A DNA stretch of 64,000 bases from Mya arenaria (lineage: Eukaryota > Mollusca > Bivalvia > Myida > Myidae): assembly GCF_026914265.1 (NCBI RefSeq), contig NC_069132.1, forward strand, positions 70,446,993-70,510,992, written 5' to 3'. Made by a program: the position numbers and the translations under genes. Numbering within the stretch: position 1 is the stretch's first letter; every line of letters begins with the position of its first letter. Below are positions 34,095 through 45,335 of this stretch, in pieces. The notes beneath the pieces were generated by a model. The model saw nothing but the letters and a program-made list of their open reading frames with translations, did no database searches and was not told the DNA's origin.

Positions 34095-35670
34095 GTTTAC
34101 CCATATACTTCCATCAAACTGGGCAGCGACAGCGAAAACAGTCATCCCTACCCAATACCACGATTATAACAGGCAGCGATAGCGAAAACAGTCATCCCTA
34201 CACCAATACCCCCGTCATACCAGGTAGAAACAGCGAAAACAGTCATCCTTACTCCCCTACCCCTATCATACCAGGCAGTGACAGTGAAAACAGTCATCCC
34301 TACACCAATATCCCCATCATACCAGGCAGCAACAGTGAAAACAGTCACCCATACCCCCATCATACCAGGCAGCAACAGTGAAAACTGTCATCCCTACCGC
34401 AATACCCCCATCATACCGGGCAGCAACAGTGAAAACAGTCATCCCTACACCAATACCCCCGTCATACCAGGTAGAAACAGCGAAAACAGTCATCCTTACC
34501 CCCCTACCCCTATCATACCAGGCAGCAACAGTGAAAACAGTCACCCATACCCCAATACCCCCATCATACCAGGCAGAAACAGTGAAAACTGTCATCCCTA
34601 CCGCAATACCCCCATCATACCAGGCAGCAACAGTGAAAACAGTCACCCATACCCCAATACCCCCATCATACCAGGCAGCAACAGTGAAAACTGTCATCCC
34701 TACCGCAATACCCCCATCATACCGGGCAGCAACAGAGAAAACAGTCATCCCTACACCAATACCCCCGTCATACCAGGTAGAAACAGCGAAAACAGTCATC
34801 CTTACCCCCCTACCCCTATCATACTAGGCAGCAACAGTGAAAACAGTCACCCATACCCCAATACCCCCATCATACCAGGCAGAAACAGGGAAAAAGTCAC
34901 ACCTCCCCCAATAGCCCCATCATACCAGGCAGCAACAGTGAAAACAGTCACCTATACTCCAATACCCCCATCATACCAGGCAGCAACAGTGAAAACAGTC
35001 ACCCATACCCCAATACCCCCATCATACCAGGCAGCAACAGTGAAAACTGTCATCCCTACCGCAATACCCCCATCATACCGGGCAGCAACAGTAAAAACAG
35101 TCATCCCTACACCAATACCCCCGTCATACCAGGTAGAAACAGCGAAAACAGTCATCCTTACCCCCCTACCCCTATCATACCAGGCAGCAACAGTGAAAAC
35201 AGTCACCATACCCCAATACCCCCATCATACCAGGCAGAAACAGGGAAAAAGTCACACCTCCCCCAATAGCCCCATCATACCAGGCAGCAACAGTGAAAAC
35301 AGTCACCTATACTCCAATACCCCCATCATACCAGGCAGCAACAGTGAAAACAGTCACCTATACTCCAATACCCCAGTCATACCAGGCAGCAACAGCGAAA
35401 ACAGTCACCCATACCCCAAAAGCCCCATCATACCAGGCAGCAACAGTGAAAACTGTCATCCCTACCCCAATACCCCCATCATACCAGGCAGCAACAGGGA
35501 AAAAAGTCACACCTCCCCCAATAGCCCCATCATACCAGGCAGTGACAGTGAAAACAGTCAACCATACCCAATACCACCATTATAACAGGCAGAAACAGGG
35601 AAAACAGTCATCCCTAACCCAATACCCCAGTCATACTGGGCAGCAAAAGTACAAACAGTCACCCCTATTC
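34095..35670. repeat. 51-bp minisatellite, unit B
   Basis: About 31 copies of the 51-bp unit seen at 16660, with higher-order structure: a block of several variants ending in 'gtagaaacagcgaaaacagt' recurs near 34220, 34470, 34770 and 35130. Several frames are open through it, the longest of about 435 codons, because the period is divisible by three. Confidence 0.9.
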
Positions 35671-35876
35671 ATGATTTATTTTAAAATGGGTTAAATTTAT
35701 GGAATTAATAGTTCCTTTAAGATGTATATTGCATTTATATATCATGTAGTGGATTATTGTTTACTTTTTTTTTTCAAAATATACACATGTTTAAATCAAG
35801 CATTTATTTGACTTCATTTCTGATACATAAACTACTTGTGTGTAAGATCATGAGTTTCAAAAGGTAATTGTTAAAT

Positions 35877-35881
35877 GAGAT
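35877..35881. repeat. Target site duplication GAGAT, left
   Basis: Matches GAGAT at 43950-43954. The empty site in unit A (18036-18040) has a single copy. Confidence 0.95.
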
Positions 35882-35985
35882 TGTCAGATATTGTATTACT
35901 AATGGTTGTGTGTAACCTTGTTCTATACGGTGTTGTTTTAATATAATAAAATGTCAGCCTCCATGTTGGTTGTTCGTACATGACA
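35882..35985 (+). repeat. 5' LTR
   Basis: Begins TGTCAGATATTG and ends TACATGACA; identical to the 3' copy over 104 bp. AATAAA at 35945-35950 is followed by a GT-rich stretch and is the likely polyadenylation signal. Confidence 0.95.
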
Positions 35986-36003
35986 TGGTGTCAGAAGTCG
36001 ACG
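35986..36003 (+). promoter_or_regulatory. Primer binding site
   Basis: TGGTGTCAGAAGTCG starts directly after the LTR. The leading TGG complements a tRNA CCA end, and the rest resembles a leucine tRNA 3' acceptor stem, as reported for Mag-type elements. The tRNA identity is inference. Confidence 0.7.
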
Positions 36004-36095
36004 AATTCTGTCCACATAGGAAGGGAACAGATTAAATCATCAAGGCCAAATAAAAATCTAGTCCAAGCCCTATCAATCAAAACCGGTAATAGCCT

Positions 36096-36980
36096 ATGAT
36101 GGAGGGTTTACACGGTAGTGCGCCGATGATGAACTGGCAAAGTGCTGATCTTGTTTCGGCATGGAAAGACTTTTATACACATGTTAATTTCATGTTTAAT
36201 GGGCCCTTGCAAGGGAAAAGTGACGAAGAAAAATCGGCATATTTGATGATATGGGTAGGCCAACGGGGCAGAGAGGTGTATAGTACATGGACTGCTATGG
36301 CAGATGAGGACAAGAAAAAGCCTGATGAGCTGAAAAGGAAGTTTGAGGAGTATGTTAAACCGAAGACAAACATCGTTTTCAACCGTTATAAGTTTCAATG
36401 TAGAGTACAGAATGACTCGGAATCCTGTGAGGAATATATTACTGATTTGAGAGTTCTAGCTGCAGATTGCAACTATGAGACACACTTGGATGACGCAATT
36501 CGAGATCGCATCGTATTTGGCATAAAGAACCAGAAAATAAGAGAGAAGTTAATTCAAGAGGGTTCAGGTTTGAAATTGGAGAAGGCAATATACATTTGCA
36601 GGTCCTATGAAATTTCACAAAAACAGCTGAAAACAATGAATGCTGAAGATCAAAATATACATGTCGTGAAACAACGGAAATATTATAAACCACCAAATCA
36701 AGCCGCAAAAGGAAAAGTGCCACAGACGCAAAAAACACAGAATTTTCAGAAACCCTACAAACAATTTAATGCACCTCCAAGTAGTTGTGGTCGTTGCGGA
36801 TACAGACACACGCAAAGTCAAACTTGTCCAGCGAAAGGGAAAACCTGCAAGAAATGTGGCAGAAAAGATCATTTCGCCAAAGTCTGTAGAACCAGAGCAG
36901 AAAGAAAAATTCATGAATTAGATGAAGATGATGATAAGACTTTGATGCCTTATTTGTTGGAATGCTTTCCACAAGTATGA
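36096..36980 (+). CDS. gag: Retrotransposon Gag
   Basis: A 294-residue frame starts at the second-block MMEGLHG Met codon. The N-terminal two-thirds have the helical capsid-like pattern of Ty3 Gag (about residues 15-180, including FNRYKFQCRVQ). Two zinc knuckles follow: C231, C234, H238, C244 and C251, C254, H259, C264; the second is a canonical CX2CX4HX4C. The C-terminus is acidic. It overlaps pol, which is in the -1 frame and open from 36938, so Pol is probably made by -1 frameshifting. No textbook slippery heptamer was seen in the overlap. The frame is intact. Confidence 0.93.
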   Translation: MMEGLHGSAPMMNWQSADLVSAWKDFYTHVNFMFNGPLQGKSDEEKSAYLMIWVGQRGREVYSTWTAMADEDKKKPDELKRKFEEYVKPKTNIVFNRYKFQCRVQNDSESCEEYITDLRVLAADCNYETHLDDAIRDRIVFGIKNQKIREKLIQEGSGLKLEKAIYICRSYEISQKQLKTMNAEDQNIHVVKQRKYYKPPNQAAKGKVPQTQKTQNFQKPYKQFNAPPSSCGRCGYRHTQSQTCPAKGKTCKKCGRKDHFAKVCRTRAERKIHELDEDDDKTLMPYLLECFPQV

Positions 36981-39368
36981 ATAAGAAGAAGGAAAGAAAT
37001 GACACATTTACAGAGAATCTGTTAGTAAATGGTGTTACACTAAAATTTCAGCTAGACACAGGAGCAAGATGTAATGTGCTGACGAGAAGAGACTTTCAGG
37101 CACTGAAAATCAACGGACCTCTGAGAAAACCAGCTGCTGCTTTGAGATCATTTTCGGGGCATAGAATGGTTCCGGATGGAATGATAACATTGAACTTACA
37201 GTGTAAAGAAGAGACACATGCAGTTGAATTTTATGTAGTAGACACAAAGTCACAGTCAATTCTCAGTGGAGAAACAGCTGAAAGTATTGGGCTGATTAAA
37301 AGAATCTACCACATAGAAGATGAATATAGCACTCTGTTCCAGGGACTAGGATGTTTACCAAGAGAAGTGAAAATTGAAATTGACAAAAATGCAAAACCAG
37401 TAGTACACCCACCGAGAAAAGTTCCGATAATGCTTAAGGACAAAGTAAAGGCAGAACTACTGAAAATGGAAAGACTTGGTGTAATAGTGAGACAAAAAGA
37501 GCCTACACCGTGGCTGAATAGCATGGTTACTGTTACAAAACCTGACAAGTCAGTGAGAATTTGTATTGACCCAAAAGACCTTAATAATGCCATACAAAGA
37601 GAACATTACCCTATGAAAACAATTGAGGAAGTTGTTGCAGAAATGCCAGAAGCAAAAGTATTTAGTACTATAGATGCAACCTCGGGATTTTGGCAACTTA
37701 AGTTAGATACTGAAAGTTCCAAGCTGACAACATTCAACACGCCATTTGGAAGATATAGATTATTGCGTGCTCCGTTTGGAATAAAGTCAATCCCAGAAAT
37801 ATACCAAAGGACTATGACAGAAATGATTGAAGGCCTTGAAGGAGCTCAAGTGATTGTTGATGACATTTTAGTATGGGGTAAAGATGAAAAAGATTATGAT
37901 GAAAGACTTTCAGCAGTGTTAAAAAGGGCTGAAGAGTGGAATCTGAAATTGAGCGAGAAGAAATGTCAGTTTAGGAAAGATGAAGTAGAATATGTGGGTC
38001 ACAAAATTACTAAAGAAGGGTTGAAGCCAGATCCAGAAAAGGTGCGAGCAGTACAAGAAATGAAACAACCAACAAATACAAAAGAATTACAAACATTCTT
38101 AGGGTTCATCACCTATCTTCAGAAGTTTCTTCCTAATATGTCACAAGTTAGTGCTCCATTGAGAAAGCTGTTAGAAAAGGACATAGCTTGGCATTGGGAA
38201 ACAGAACAGAAAGATAGTTTTCAAGCATTGAAAAAGATGGCATCAGAAGCACCAGTATTGGCATTTTATAACAAAGATGAAACAGTAGTATTGAACGTTG
38301 ATGCAAGTTCCTGTGGGCTCGGGGCAGTTCTACTACAAAACGAGAGACCTGTCGCATATGCCAGTAGAGCATTAAATAGTACAATGAAAAAGTATAGTCA
38401 GATTGAGAAAGAAGCTCTAGCGATAGTCTTCGGATGTAAGGAGTTTCATGATTACTTATATGGAACACATTTCATAGTTGAGTCAGATCACAAACCTCTT
38501 GAAAGTATCTTCAAAAAATCAATCACTGAAGCGCCACCACGAGTGCAAAGATTCGCGATCGCCTTGCAGAAGTATGACTTCAAGGTTGTGCATAAACCTG
38601 GAAAGACTATGCTGATCTCAGACACCTTATCAAGGTTGTACTTACCTGAAACAAATGATGAACTAGTTCCTGATCTATCAGTTAATGAAGTACAGCTTAA
38701 TGCCCATCTGCCAGTTTCAGATACAAAATATAATGAGCTGAAAAGGGACACTGAAAATGATAGTGAATCACAGTTACTGCATAAAATGCTTGAAGATGGT
38801 TGGCCGCAAAATAAATCTCAAACACCAGAACCAATTCAGAAATATTGGGCAATGAGAGATGAAATTACTTCTATTGATGGCATATTGTACAAAGGGCAGA
38901 AAGTTATCATTCCTAAAGCACAAAGGAAACAGATGCTAATGGTTGTCCATGAAACACACATGGGAGTGGTCAAGTGCAAAGCCAGGGCTAGACAATTCAT
39001 GTATTGGCCAGGAATGATGACAGAAATACAAGAAACTGTTCAAAAATGTGAAGTTTGTGCAATTAACGATAAGAAGATGAACAGAAAGGAAAGTATGATA
39101 TCACATGACATGCCAGACAGACCATCAGCAAAGATAGGAGCTGATCTATTTGAACTGAAAGGCCAGCATTATTTACTAACTGTTGATTACTAATCCAAAT
39201 GGCCAGAGGTAGAAAAGTTGGACAATTTATCCTCTGCAAATGTCATAGCCTACATAAAAAAGCAATTTGCTAGATTTGGTTATGCAGATGAGCTAGTAAC
39301 AGACAATGGGCCACAGTTTAGTAGTGCTGAATTCAAAAGGTTTGCACAAGAATGCAATTTCAAGCATA
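36938..39368 (+). pseudogene. pol: Retrotransposon Pol, N-terminal part (PR-RT-RH-IN), with nonsense codon
   Basis: The frame is open from 36938 (first Met 36962) to a TAA at 39191-39193, 743 codons after that Met. Counting from that Met: protease DTG at 32-34; RT catalytic D238 and the VDD at 299-301; RNase H D447 and D509; integrase zinc-binding H663, H666, C696, C699; first integrase catalytic Asp at 728. After the TAA the same frame continues as integrase through VTDNGPQF (second Asp) until the nested element begins at 39369. The TAA replaces a codon that is Tyr in related integrases, so it is a recent point mutation. The copy cannot make a complete integrase. Confidence 0.93.
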
Positions 39369-42300
39369 CAGTACTGTTAAGACCAAACTTGACAGTAAGT
39401 GCACATCGTGTTCACTATCAGTTCACTTCGTAGTGCACTTGGTAGTGCACTAGGGTAAGACAAGGGTAAGACAAGGGAAAGACTAAATGGAGACAAGGGG
39501 CTGACCAGATAAGGCTTCTTCAGTCTATAATAAATGCTATCTTTACAGTGAAACTTAGAATGATGTGTTTAGTTTCAACAGATGTTTAAATGTAAACTAT
39601 TTTATACAATAATTATAATCAATTTTGACCTTTCATTTTAACAATATAGAATTATATAATTGATGTTGTTTTATAAAATAAAGTTAATTTGTCAAACATT
39701 TAGACATTTAAATGTTTTTGTTTTCTTTATAAATATGCATTGCATTATTTTCATATTAATTGATAGCTTTAATTATATAACTTTGGTTCTAAATAAAAGG
39801 GTTTCATCTTCAAATACTTTTATGACATAACATTCAAAGGAGTTCATGAGCCTTTCTTTAAAGTTTCACAAGGTGATAATTACACGTTGTTCGTTATTTG
39901 TAATAGTTATATCAAAGTTCACGCCTTATATATTGTTCCAAGCTCAGACTGTGAAATTGTTGTGCCATTGTTGATTCATTCAAAGGATATATTAACAAAG
40001 ATTTTTTTCCAACTCTTCTGAAACTTTCAATTTTATGTTTATTCTTGTTTAACAAATGTGTTCGGATTTAAGGTGACAGCCTGACAGCAATCATCATCAA
40101 ATAAGTACACCATTAAATATTATAGTATATTTTCTACATTGTACCCAGATTTATTAATTGCATTTCTAATTTGATACACATAATAGATAAACGTATATTT
40201 TAGGCATTTTGTATTATTGATTATGCTGCTCCATTATTTAATGAAATACTATCCATTGAAGGCTAATTTAATCCTTCTTTAAGAGCCCCCCCCCCATAGT
40301 ACACTGTGTATTGATTTTTATCTTTATTGCCTCTTGCTAACTATCAAATGCTTTAGAATAAGAATATGAGTAGTATTATTTATAATATCCCATTAAAATT
40401 ATTTATATTTTACAACTTAAATGGAATAAAACCCTTTTTACTTTTTTGTTTATTATTTACTCCCAATCAGTCAAATTAATACATTTGCTATGCATATATG
40501 TTTATGCAAGAAGTGGTTGTGTATTAATGAGCTAATGCTATTTTCTACTCTAAATGGCCCCAAGCCAATAAACAAATACACAGGATATTGGCTAAAAGAT
40601 TTACTGTACATTACTGTAGTCTACAATAGTCTCATAAGGTAGAGATAGCGTGTTTTATGCTCATTTCTTTCAATTTAAATTCGGTACCCTTATAAGAACC
40701 ATTGTTGTTGACATTTATTCATCCTTTTTGGAATATTAAAACAATATTATTAATTTTGGTAAATCTTAAATGACACTTTTCATCATTTGTTAATCAAATT
40801 ATTAAGAGTGGAGATATTTAATATTTACCATGCATATCATGTATTTTAACATCAAATAGCAAGTTTAATATGAAATAATATTCATTGTAATGCCTGGTTA
40901 ATGGTTGAATGCATAGGATAATTTCATCTTTTGCCATTTTGAATGTTATCACAGCAGGGTTCCTGATACTTCCTGTGTATTGTTTATTGGCTCTGACCTA
41001 TTGGGGCTAACACTGTTACAATGGGTAATCTCATTACAAAAGTATGAATAAGCATTTTATCATTTTGCTGATATTCAATTAATTTTAATGCCTGGTTAGT
41101 TGGCCATTTGGTAGGACAATTCCCTTTGTGCTATTTTTATAGAAAAAGATAAATAGATATATTTAGTATCAAATGCTAAAACTAGGCTTCAAAGATGTTT
41201 CTTTATGGAAAGTTAATGAAATAAATCGTGAATATAGTTACGTAAAAAATTCTGAAAAATAGCTTGAGCTACTATTTTTAAATTATTCTAATTAAGGCAA
41301 GATCTTTTTTCAACCGCATGCATTTTTTCTTTTGTTAAAGCACATTTACTTTTTTATCATAAATGATTTTGTATTTACAGTTTGAATATATAATAGTGCT
41401 GTTCACTTTCATACGTAGGATTTAGAATTACCAAAAAAAAAATCATAATTGTTTGGATGTTACAATAGTATCACAATTATATTTATAACACTCTTATTTA
41501 AAATATTGGCTAAGAAATAATTTATTTAAGAAATGTTTTATTTTTATTTCATCTGCATTAGAATTAAAAATTGACAAATATGACCAGTAAATGACGGGTC
41601 CCCTTTTTTTTAGTTACTGGCCCGAAAAAAATGATTTACATCATCAGGTGTGGGCTGAGTGTGTGCGTGTTATGGACAAAAACAATGTGTACTTGTGATG
41701 AGTTGTTGGGAAGAAATTTGACATTTCATCTGTTCTAGCTTACGTCTGTTAAGGGAGCAAAACAGTATTATGTGTTGTAAATATTATGATAGAAATAGTG
41801 CTGTTAACTGTATATACAAAGCATTCAGAATTAATATTTTGTTATCACTTAATGACTTAAATCAAATGTCTGAATTACAAAAAATTGTCATAATTGTTCA
41901 GATGTTACAATAGTGACACAAGTATATTATATAACACACCTATTTCAAAATATTGGCTTTCAAATAAACTTATTGTATTTATTTTAAGAAATGTAATATT
42001 CTTTTTTATCAACAATAAAATAAAATTGAAAAATATAGTACATGTATCCCCTTGTCATAATTGTTCAGATGTTATAATAGTAACATAATTATATTATATA
42101 ACACTCCTGTTTCAAAATATTGGCTTACAAATAAACTTAATGTATTTATTTTAAGAAATGTAATATTCTTTTTTTATCAACAATAGAATAAAATTGACAA
42201 ATATAGAAACCCCTTGTCTTATAAGCCTAGTACAATGGCTTTACATCATAAAGTCATCAGTGAATACTAAAAGATTTTGTCACAAGTTTTGAAATGAACT

Positions 42301-42489
42301 GGTAGAGGAAAAGATCTTATCAGTGATATAAAATCAATATAGTAAGGCCAATCTCAGTGGACCAGAAAAATCAATACTGGCTTATCAAATAAACTACAGA
42401 CTACATTAGTTTATCAATAGTGCACAAATTGTTCACTAGTAGTTCACTCCTAGTGCACAAGGGTGTAAAGTTTGGTCTTAACAGTACTG
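39369..42489. mobile_element. 3.12-kb noncoding DNA transposon, Tc1/mariner-like ends, nested in integrase
   Basis: The ends are perfect inverted repeats starting CAGTACTGTTAAGACCAAAC, at least 22 bp long, flanked by TA at 39367-39368 and 42490-42491. Subterminal GTGCAC/GTTCAC motifs are repeated near both ends (39400-39455, 42420-42470). Taking out the insert with one TA leaves the integrase frame continuous, which fixes the boundaries; other ways of dividing the palindromic junction ACAGTACTGT do not. The interior has no transposase frame, so it is non-autonomous. TA target and CAGT-type ends fit Tc1/mariner; the superfamily remains tentative because the interior is unrecognised. Confidence 0.85.
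41430..42210. repeat. Three diverged internal repeats of about 150 bp
   Basis: Copies at about 41430-41590, 41878-42045 and 42055-42210 share 'cataattgttcagatgtta', 'tcaaaatattggct' and 'ttattttaagaaatgtaata'. The second and third are adjacent and closely similar; the first is more diverged. They lie within the nested DNA element. Confidence 0.75.
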
Positions 42490-42491
42490 TA

Positions 42492-43225
42492 CTACTACAA
42501 GTCCACATTATAGTCAAGCAAATGGACAAACAGAAAGATATGTACAGACAGTTAAGAATCTGATCAAGAAAAGTGCCGACCCCAGCAAAGCGCTTTTGGA
42601 CTACAGAAATACACCACTGGAAGGTATTAAACTTTCACCGGCACAAATGCATATTGGTCGACGACTCAAATCTACATTACCAACAAGAACAGAACTCTTG
42701 AAACCGACATATGTAAACCAAGAAGATTTACTGCAAAAGCATAGACAACACCAAAAAACTCAGGCAGAATATTACAACAGACATAGTGGTGCGCCATTAC
42801 AACCACGAAATAAAGGACAAAATGTTACCATTAGACATAATGATAAAATACTACTTGGGAAAGTCATCAAGAAACATGAAGCTCCACGTTCTTACGTCGT
42901 CGAGACCAGCACGGGCAGGATTCTTCGCAGGAATAGACAACACTTGAAGCCTTCACGAGTACAGTTTCAACAAGTGAGTGATTCTACACAAGTCTACAGA
43001 GATCCGAAGAAACCAGTTCAGGGAGAAAATAGTGAAAATAGTGCTAATAAGTCGAGTGTTATAAGCTCTAGTCAAGAGAAAGTTAGTGAAGATGTAATAG
43101 TGCCAGAAGATGAGAGTGAGAATGAGAAAGCTAAACAGAGTAGTGTTGAAAGATCTAGTCAAAGTGAAGAAAAAGTCACAAGATCTGGAAGAAGTGTTAG
43201 AATGCCAGCCAAGTATGATGAATAG
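42492..43225 (+). pseudogene. pol: Retrotransposon Pol, C-terminal integrase part
   Basis: This is the continuation of the integrase frame after the nested element, 244 codons plus TGA/TAG-type stop (TAG at 43223-43225). It begins with the conserved SPHYSQANGQTER block, whose Glu is the third catalytic acid. It then carries the LDYRNTPLEG..SPAQ motif and a basic C-terminal domain, with a Ser/Glu-rich tail. The usable Met at 42596 is internal and not a real start. Integrase is split from its first two catalytic residues by 3.1 kb, so this part is non-functional here. Confidence 0.92.
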
Positions 43226-43832
43226 GTGTGTAATCCAGTTGAAGTGTTTGTGTAAATGTCATTATAATGCAAAATAAGTGTTAAAATAAAGTATAGTGAA
43301 ATATATAATGAGTAAATATGGTGGATAAATCAGAAGAATTCATTATGTGCCAGAGAACAAGACCAGTAGTACAGAAGAAGAGTCAAGAGTCACAGCTTTG
43401 ATTTTACTATTTTGTTTAAAAGTTTGTTTTAAAGATACATTATTATCATGATACACTTAAGTCTAATATTATAATGTATATTTTATGTGTATGCATGTAC
43501 TTTTAAGATCAATACATTAACAATTGTTGATATTTAGATTTAAGGTATAAGTATACCATTATCATTCAAATAATATGAAAGTTAATTTTAAAACATGATA
43601 TGACAGATAACTTGTTTGATTTGTATGAATGTGAAAGTGTATGTTTGAACTGTTCTATAAAAATAGGGGCTATGAGACATACTAAATTTATATGCATTGC
43701 TTTTATTCTATTGAGATACTTGAACATGAATGAATATGGAACTGTCTTTTCACTATGAACTTAGATTAGAAGTAATATCATTTAATGTCAAGATTGATAC
43801 ATTTATTTATGTAACCATGGTAACATTTCTTT
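43226..43832. other. Retrotransposon 3' untranslated region
   Basis: AT-rich, with no reading frame and no envelope-like gene; it leads to the polypurine tract. Confidence 0.7.
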
Positions 43833-43845
43833 AGAGAGGGGGAGA
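43833..43845 (+). promoter_or_regulatory. Polypurine tract
   Basis: AGAGAGGGGGAGA abuts the 3' LTR, the position expected for the plus-strand primer. Confidence 0.9.
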
Positions 43846-43949
43846 TGTCAGATATTGTATTACTAATGGTTGTGTGTAACCTTGTTCTATACGGTGTTGT
43901 TTTAATATAATAAAATGTCAGCCTCCATGTTGGTTGTTCGTACATGACA
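43846..43949 (+). repeat. 3' LTR
   Basis: Identical to the 5' LTR over all 104 bases; the putative AATAAA is at 43909-43914. It is followed by the GAGAT duplication at 43950-43954. Confidence 0.95.
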
Positions 43950-43954
43950 GAGAT

Positions 43955-45335
43955 CATATTTCAAATCTTGTATTCAAATTATTTTAAGTATAATAGGCAT
44001 GCCCATAATGTATATAATGATCTGGTTTCAAAGGGAATTCCCCATACGTGTTGCCTATTAATAGGTTGAAATGAATGCAAGATTTTAGAATGCTGGGTTA
44101 TTTCTGAACTTTGTACATACAAAATTGCTTTTCGTTTGTGCTCTTTCAATCTTTGGAAAAACAAAAATTCCGGCCTTAATGATTCACCGAGTGGTTTTCA
44201 ACATTTTTAAACGTGACTGGGATCAGATAGAAATTAAGACCTCTTGCAAATAATACAATGATGATCTTTTTAAATACATTTTCCCAATTAAAGGGTTATA
44301 ATTATGCAGTGCCAAAGATGAGGTTTATCATACTTACGGATATTATGCCTTTTTAGAGAGTTTCTATAGTCAAAGGGTGATAACTCTCGAGTAACTTGAG
44401 CAATATGGCTGTGTGCCAAATTTTCCAAGTTATGATGTCCATACACATTCTGATCAAATTTGGTGATGATTTAACAAAGACTTCTAAAGTTATTGATCGT
44501 ACAAGACTGAAATTAGGTTATTTCTATAATCAAATGGCCATCATCTTCAACTGCAGACATGTGAACTCTACCGGCAGTATGTAAAATCAGCAGTATGTGA
44601 GACCCCCTATCGCTCTACTGCTCATGTGATGGAAACTACCGCTCTTTGGCCTTAAAATTTCATTTGAAAACCCTCAATATATATCAACCATGCCTAAATA
44701 CCGCATAATCTGTCATTTTAAGAAAATGGTGCAATAAACAACCTGTCAAATAACTTGACACCTAGGCCGAGATCGTTGCTGAGTTACGGCACTCAGAACC
44801 ACCGGCATCCTACTATTCAGCATTCTTTGTTAATTGGCATCCTACTAATAGAACATTAACATACACAATTTTGCAGTCGTCTACTCTAGACCTGTTTGGC
44901 AGTCTGATTGAATTATCAAGAGCTCGTCTTAATATAAACTTCATATTTCACTAGCCAGACATAAAACACCGACATTTGACAAGACCCTGAACCAATTTAA
45001 TCATGACGTATTTCATGCGTATTTTCAGAATATCTAAAAATATAAACAACCATCAAGATTTTGTTAACATTATGTCCATCATTGTTTTTGACTTAAAAAT
45101 AAAAGGGATTAAGAAATTCTATCGCTTTTTAACCCAATCTACCGACTTGTAGACCCAAATGTACCTCTCTGTCATTGCCAGAGATTCAAATGTCTGCAAT
45201 TGACATAGGCAATATGGCTTGATTTAACTTATGCCATATATTATGCCCATCCACATTCTGACCAAATTTTGTGATAAGTGGACAAATGCTCCTCAAGACA
45301 CAGAACATACTGGACTCCAATGATTCAACACCCTT
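43955..45335. other. Noncoding DNA right of the retrotransposon, unit B
   Basis: Collinear with 18041-19435 of unit A, with scattered substitutions and a deletion of about 25 bp near 44640. No gene was found. Confidence 0.6.

Larger units (their letters stand above)
35882..43949 (+). mobile_element. Ty3-like LTR retrotransposon (Mag/SURL-like), 8068 bp
   Basis: Two identical 104-bp LTRs (35882-35985 and 43846-43949), each starting TGTCA and ending TGACA, bound gag and pol. A primer binding site follows the 5' LTR and a polypurine tract precedes the 3' LTR. The GAGAT duplication and the empty paralogous site in unit A prove insertion after the A/B split. Domain order is gag with two zinc knuckles, protease, RT, RNase H, integrase, which is the Ty3 order. 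The Mag/SURL-like assignment is from general protein resemblance only. The element is broken by a nonsense codon at 39191 and a nested 3121-bp insertion at 39369-42489. Without the insert it would be 4947 bp. No env-like frame was found. Confidence 0.95.

Noticed and set aside
39369..42489. Intron in the retrotransposon integrase
   Set aside because: The ends are inverted repeats with a TA target and lack GT...AG intron borders; an inserted transposon explains it better.
39369..42489. hAT-type or 10-bp target duplication (ACAGTACTGT at both ends)
   Set aside because: That direct repeat is a palindrome belonging to the inverted termini; removing the insert on that assumption breaks the integrase frame, whereas the TA assumption keeps it.
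42596..43225. Independent gene starting at the Met at 42596
   Set aside because: It is the downstream part of integrase in the same frame as the preceding conserved SPHYSQANGQTER block.
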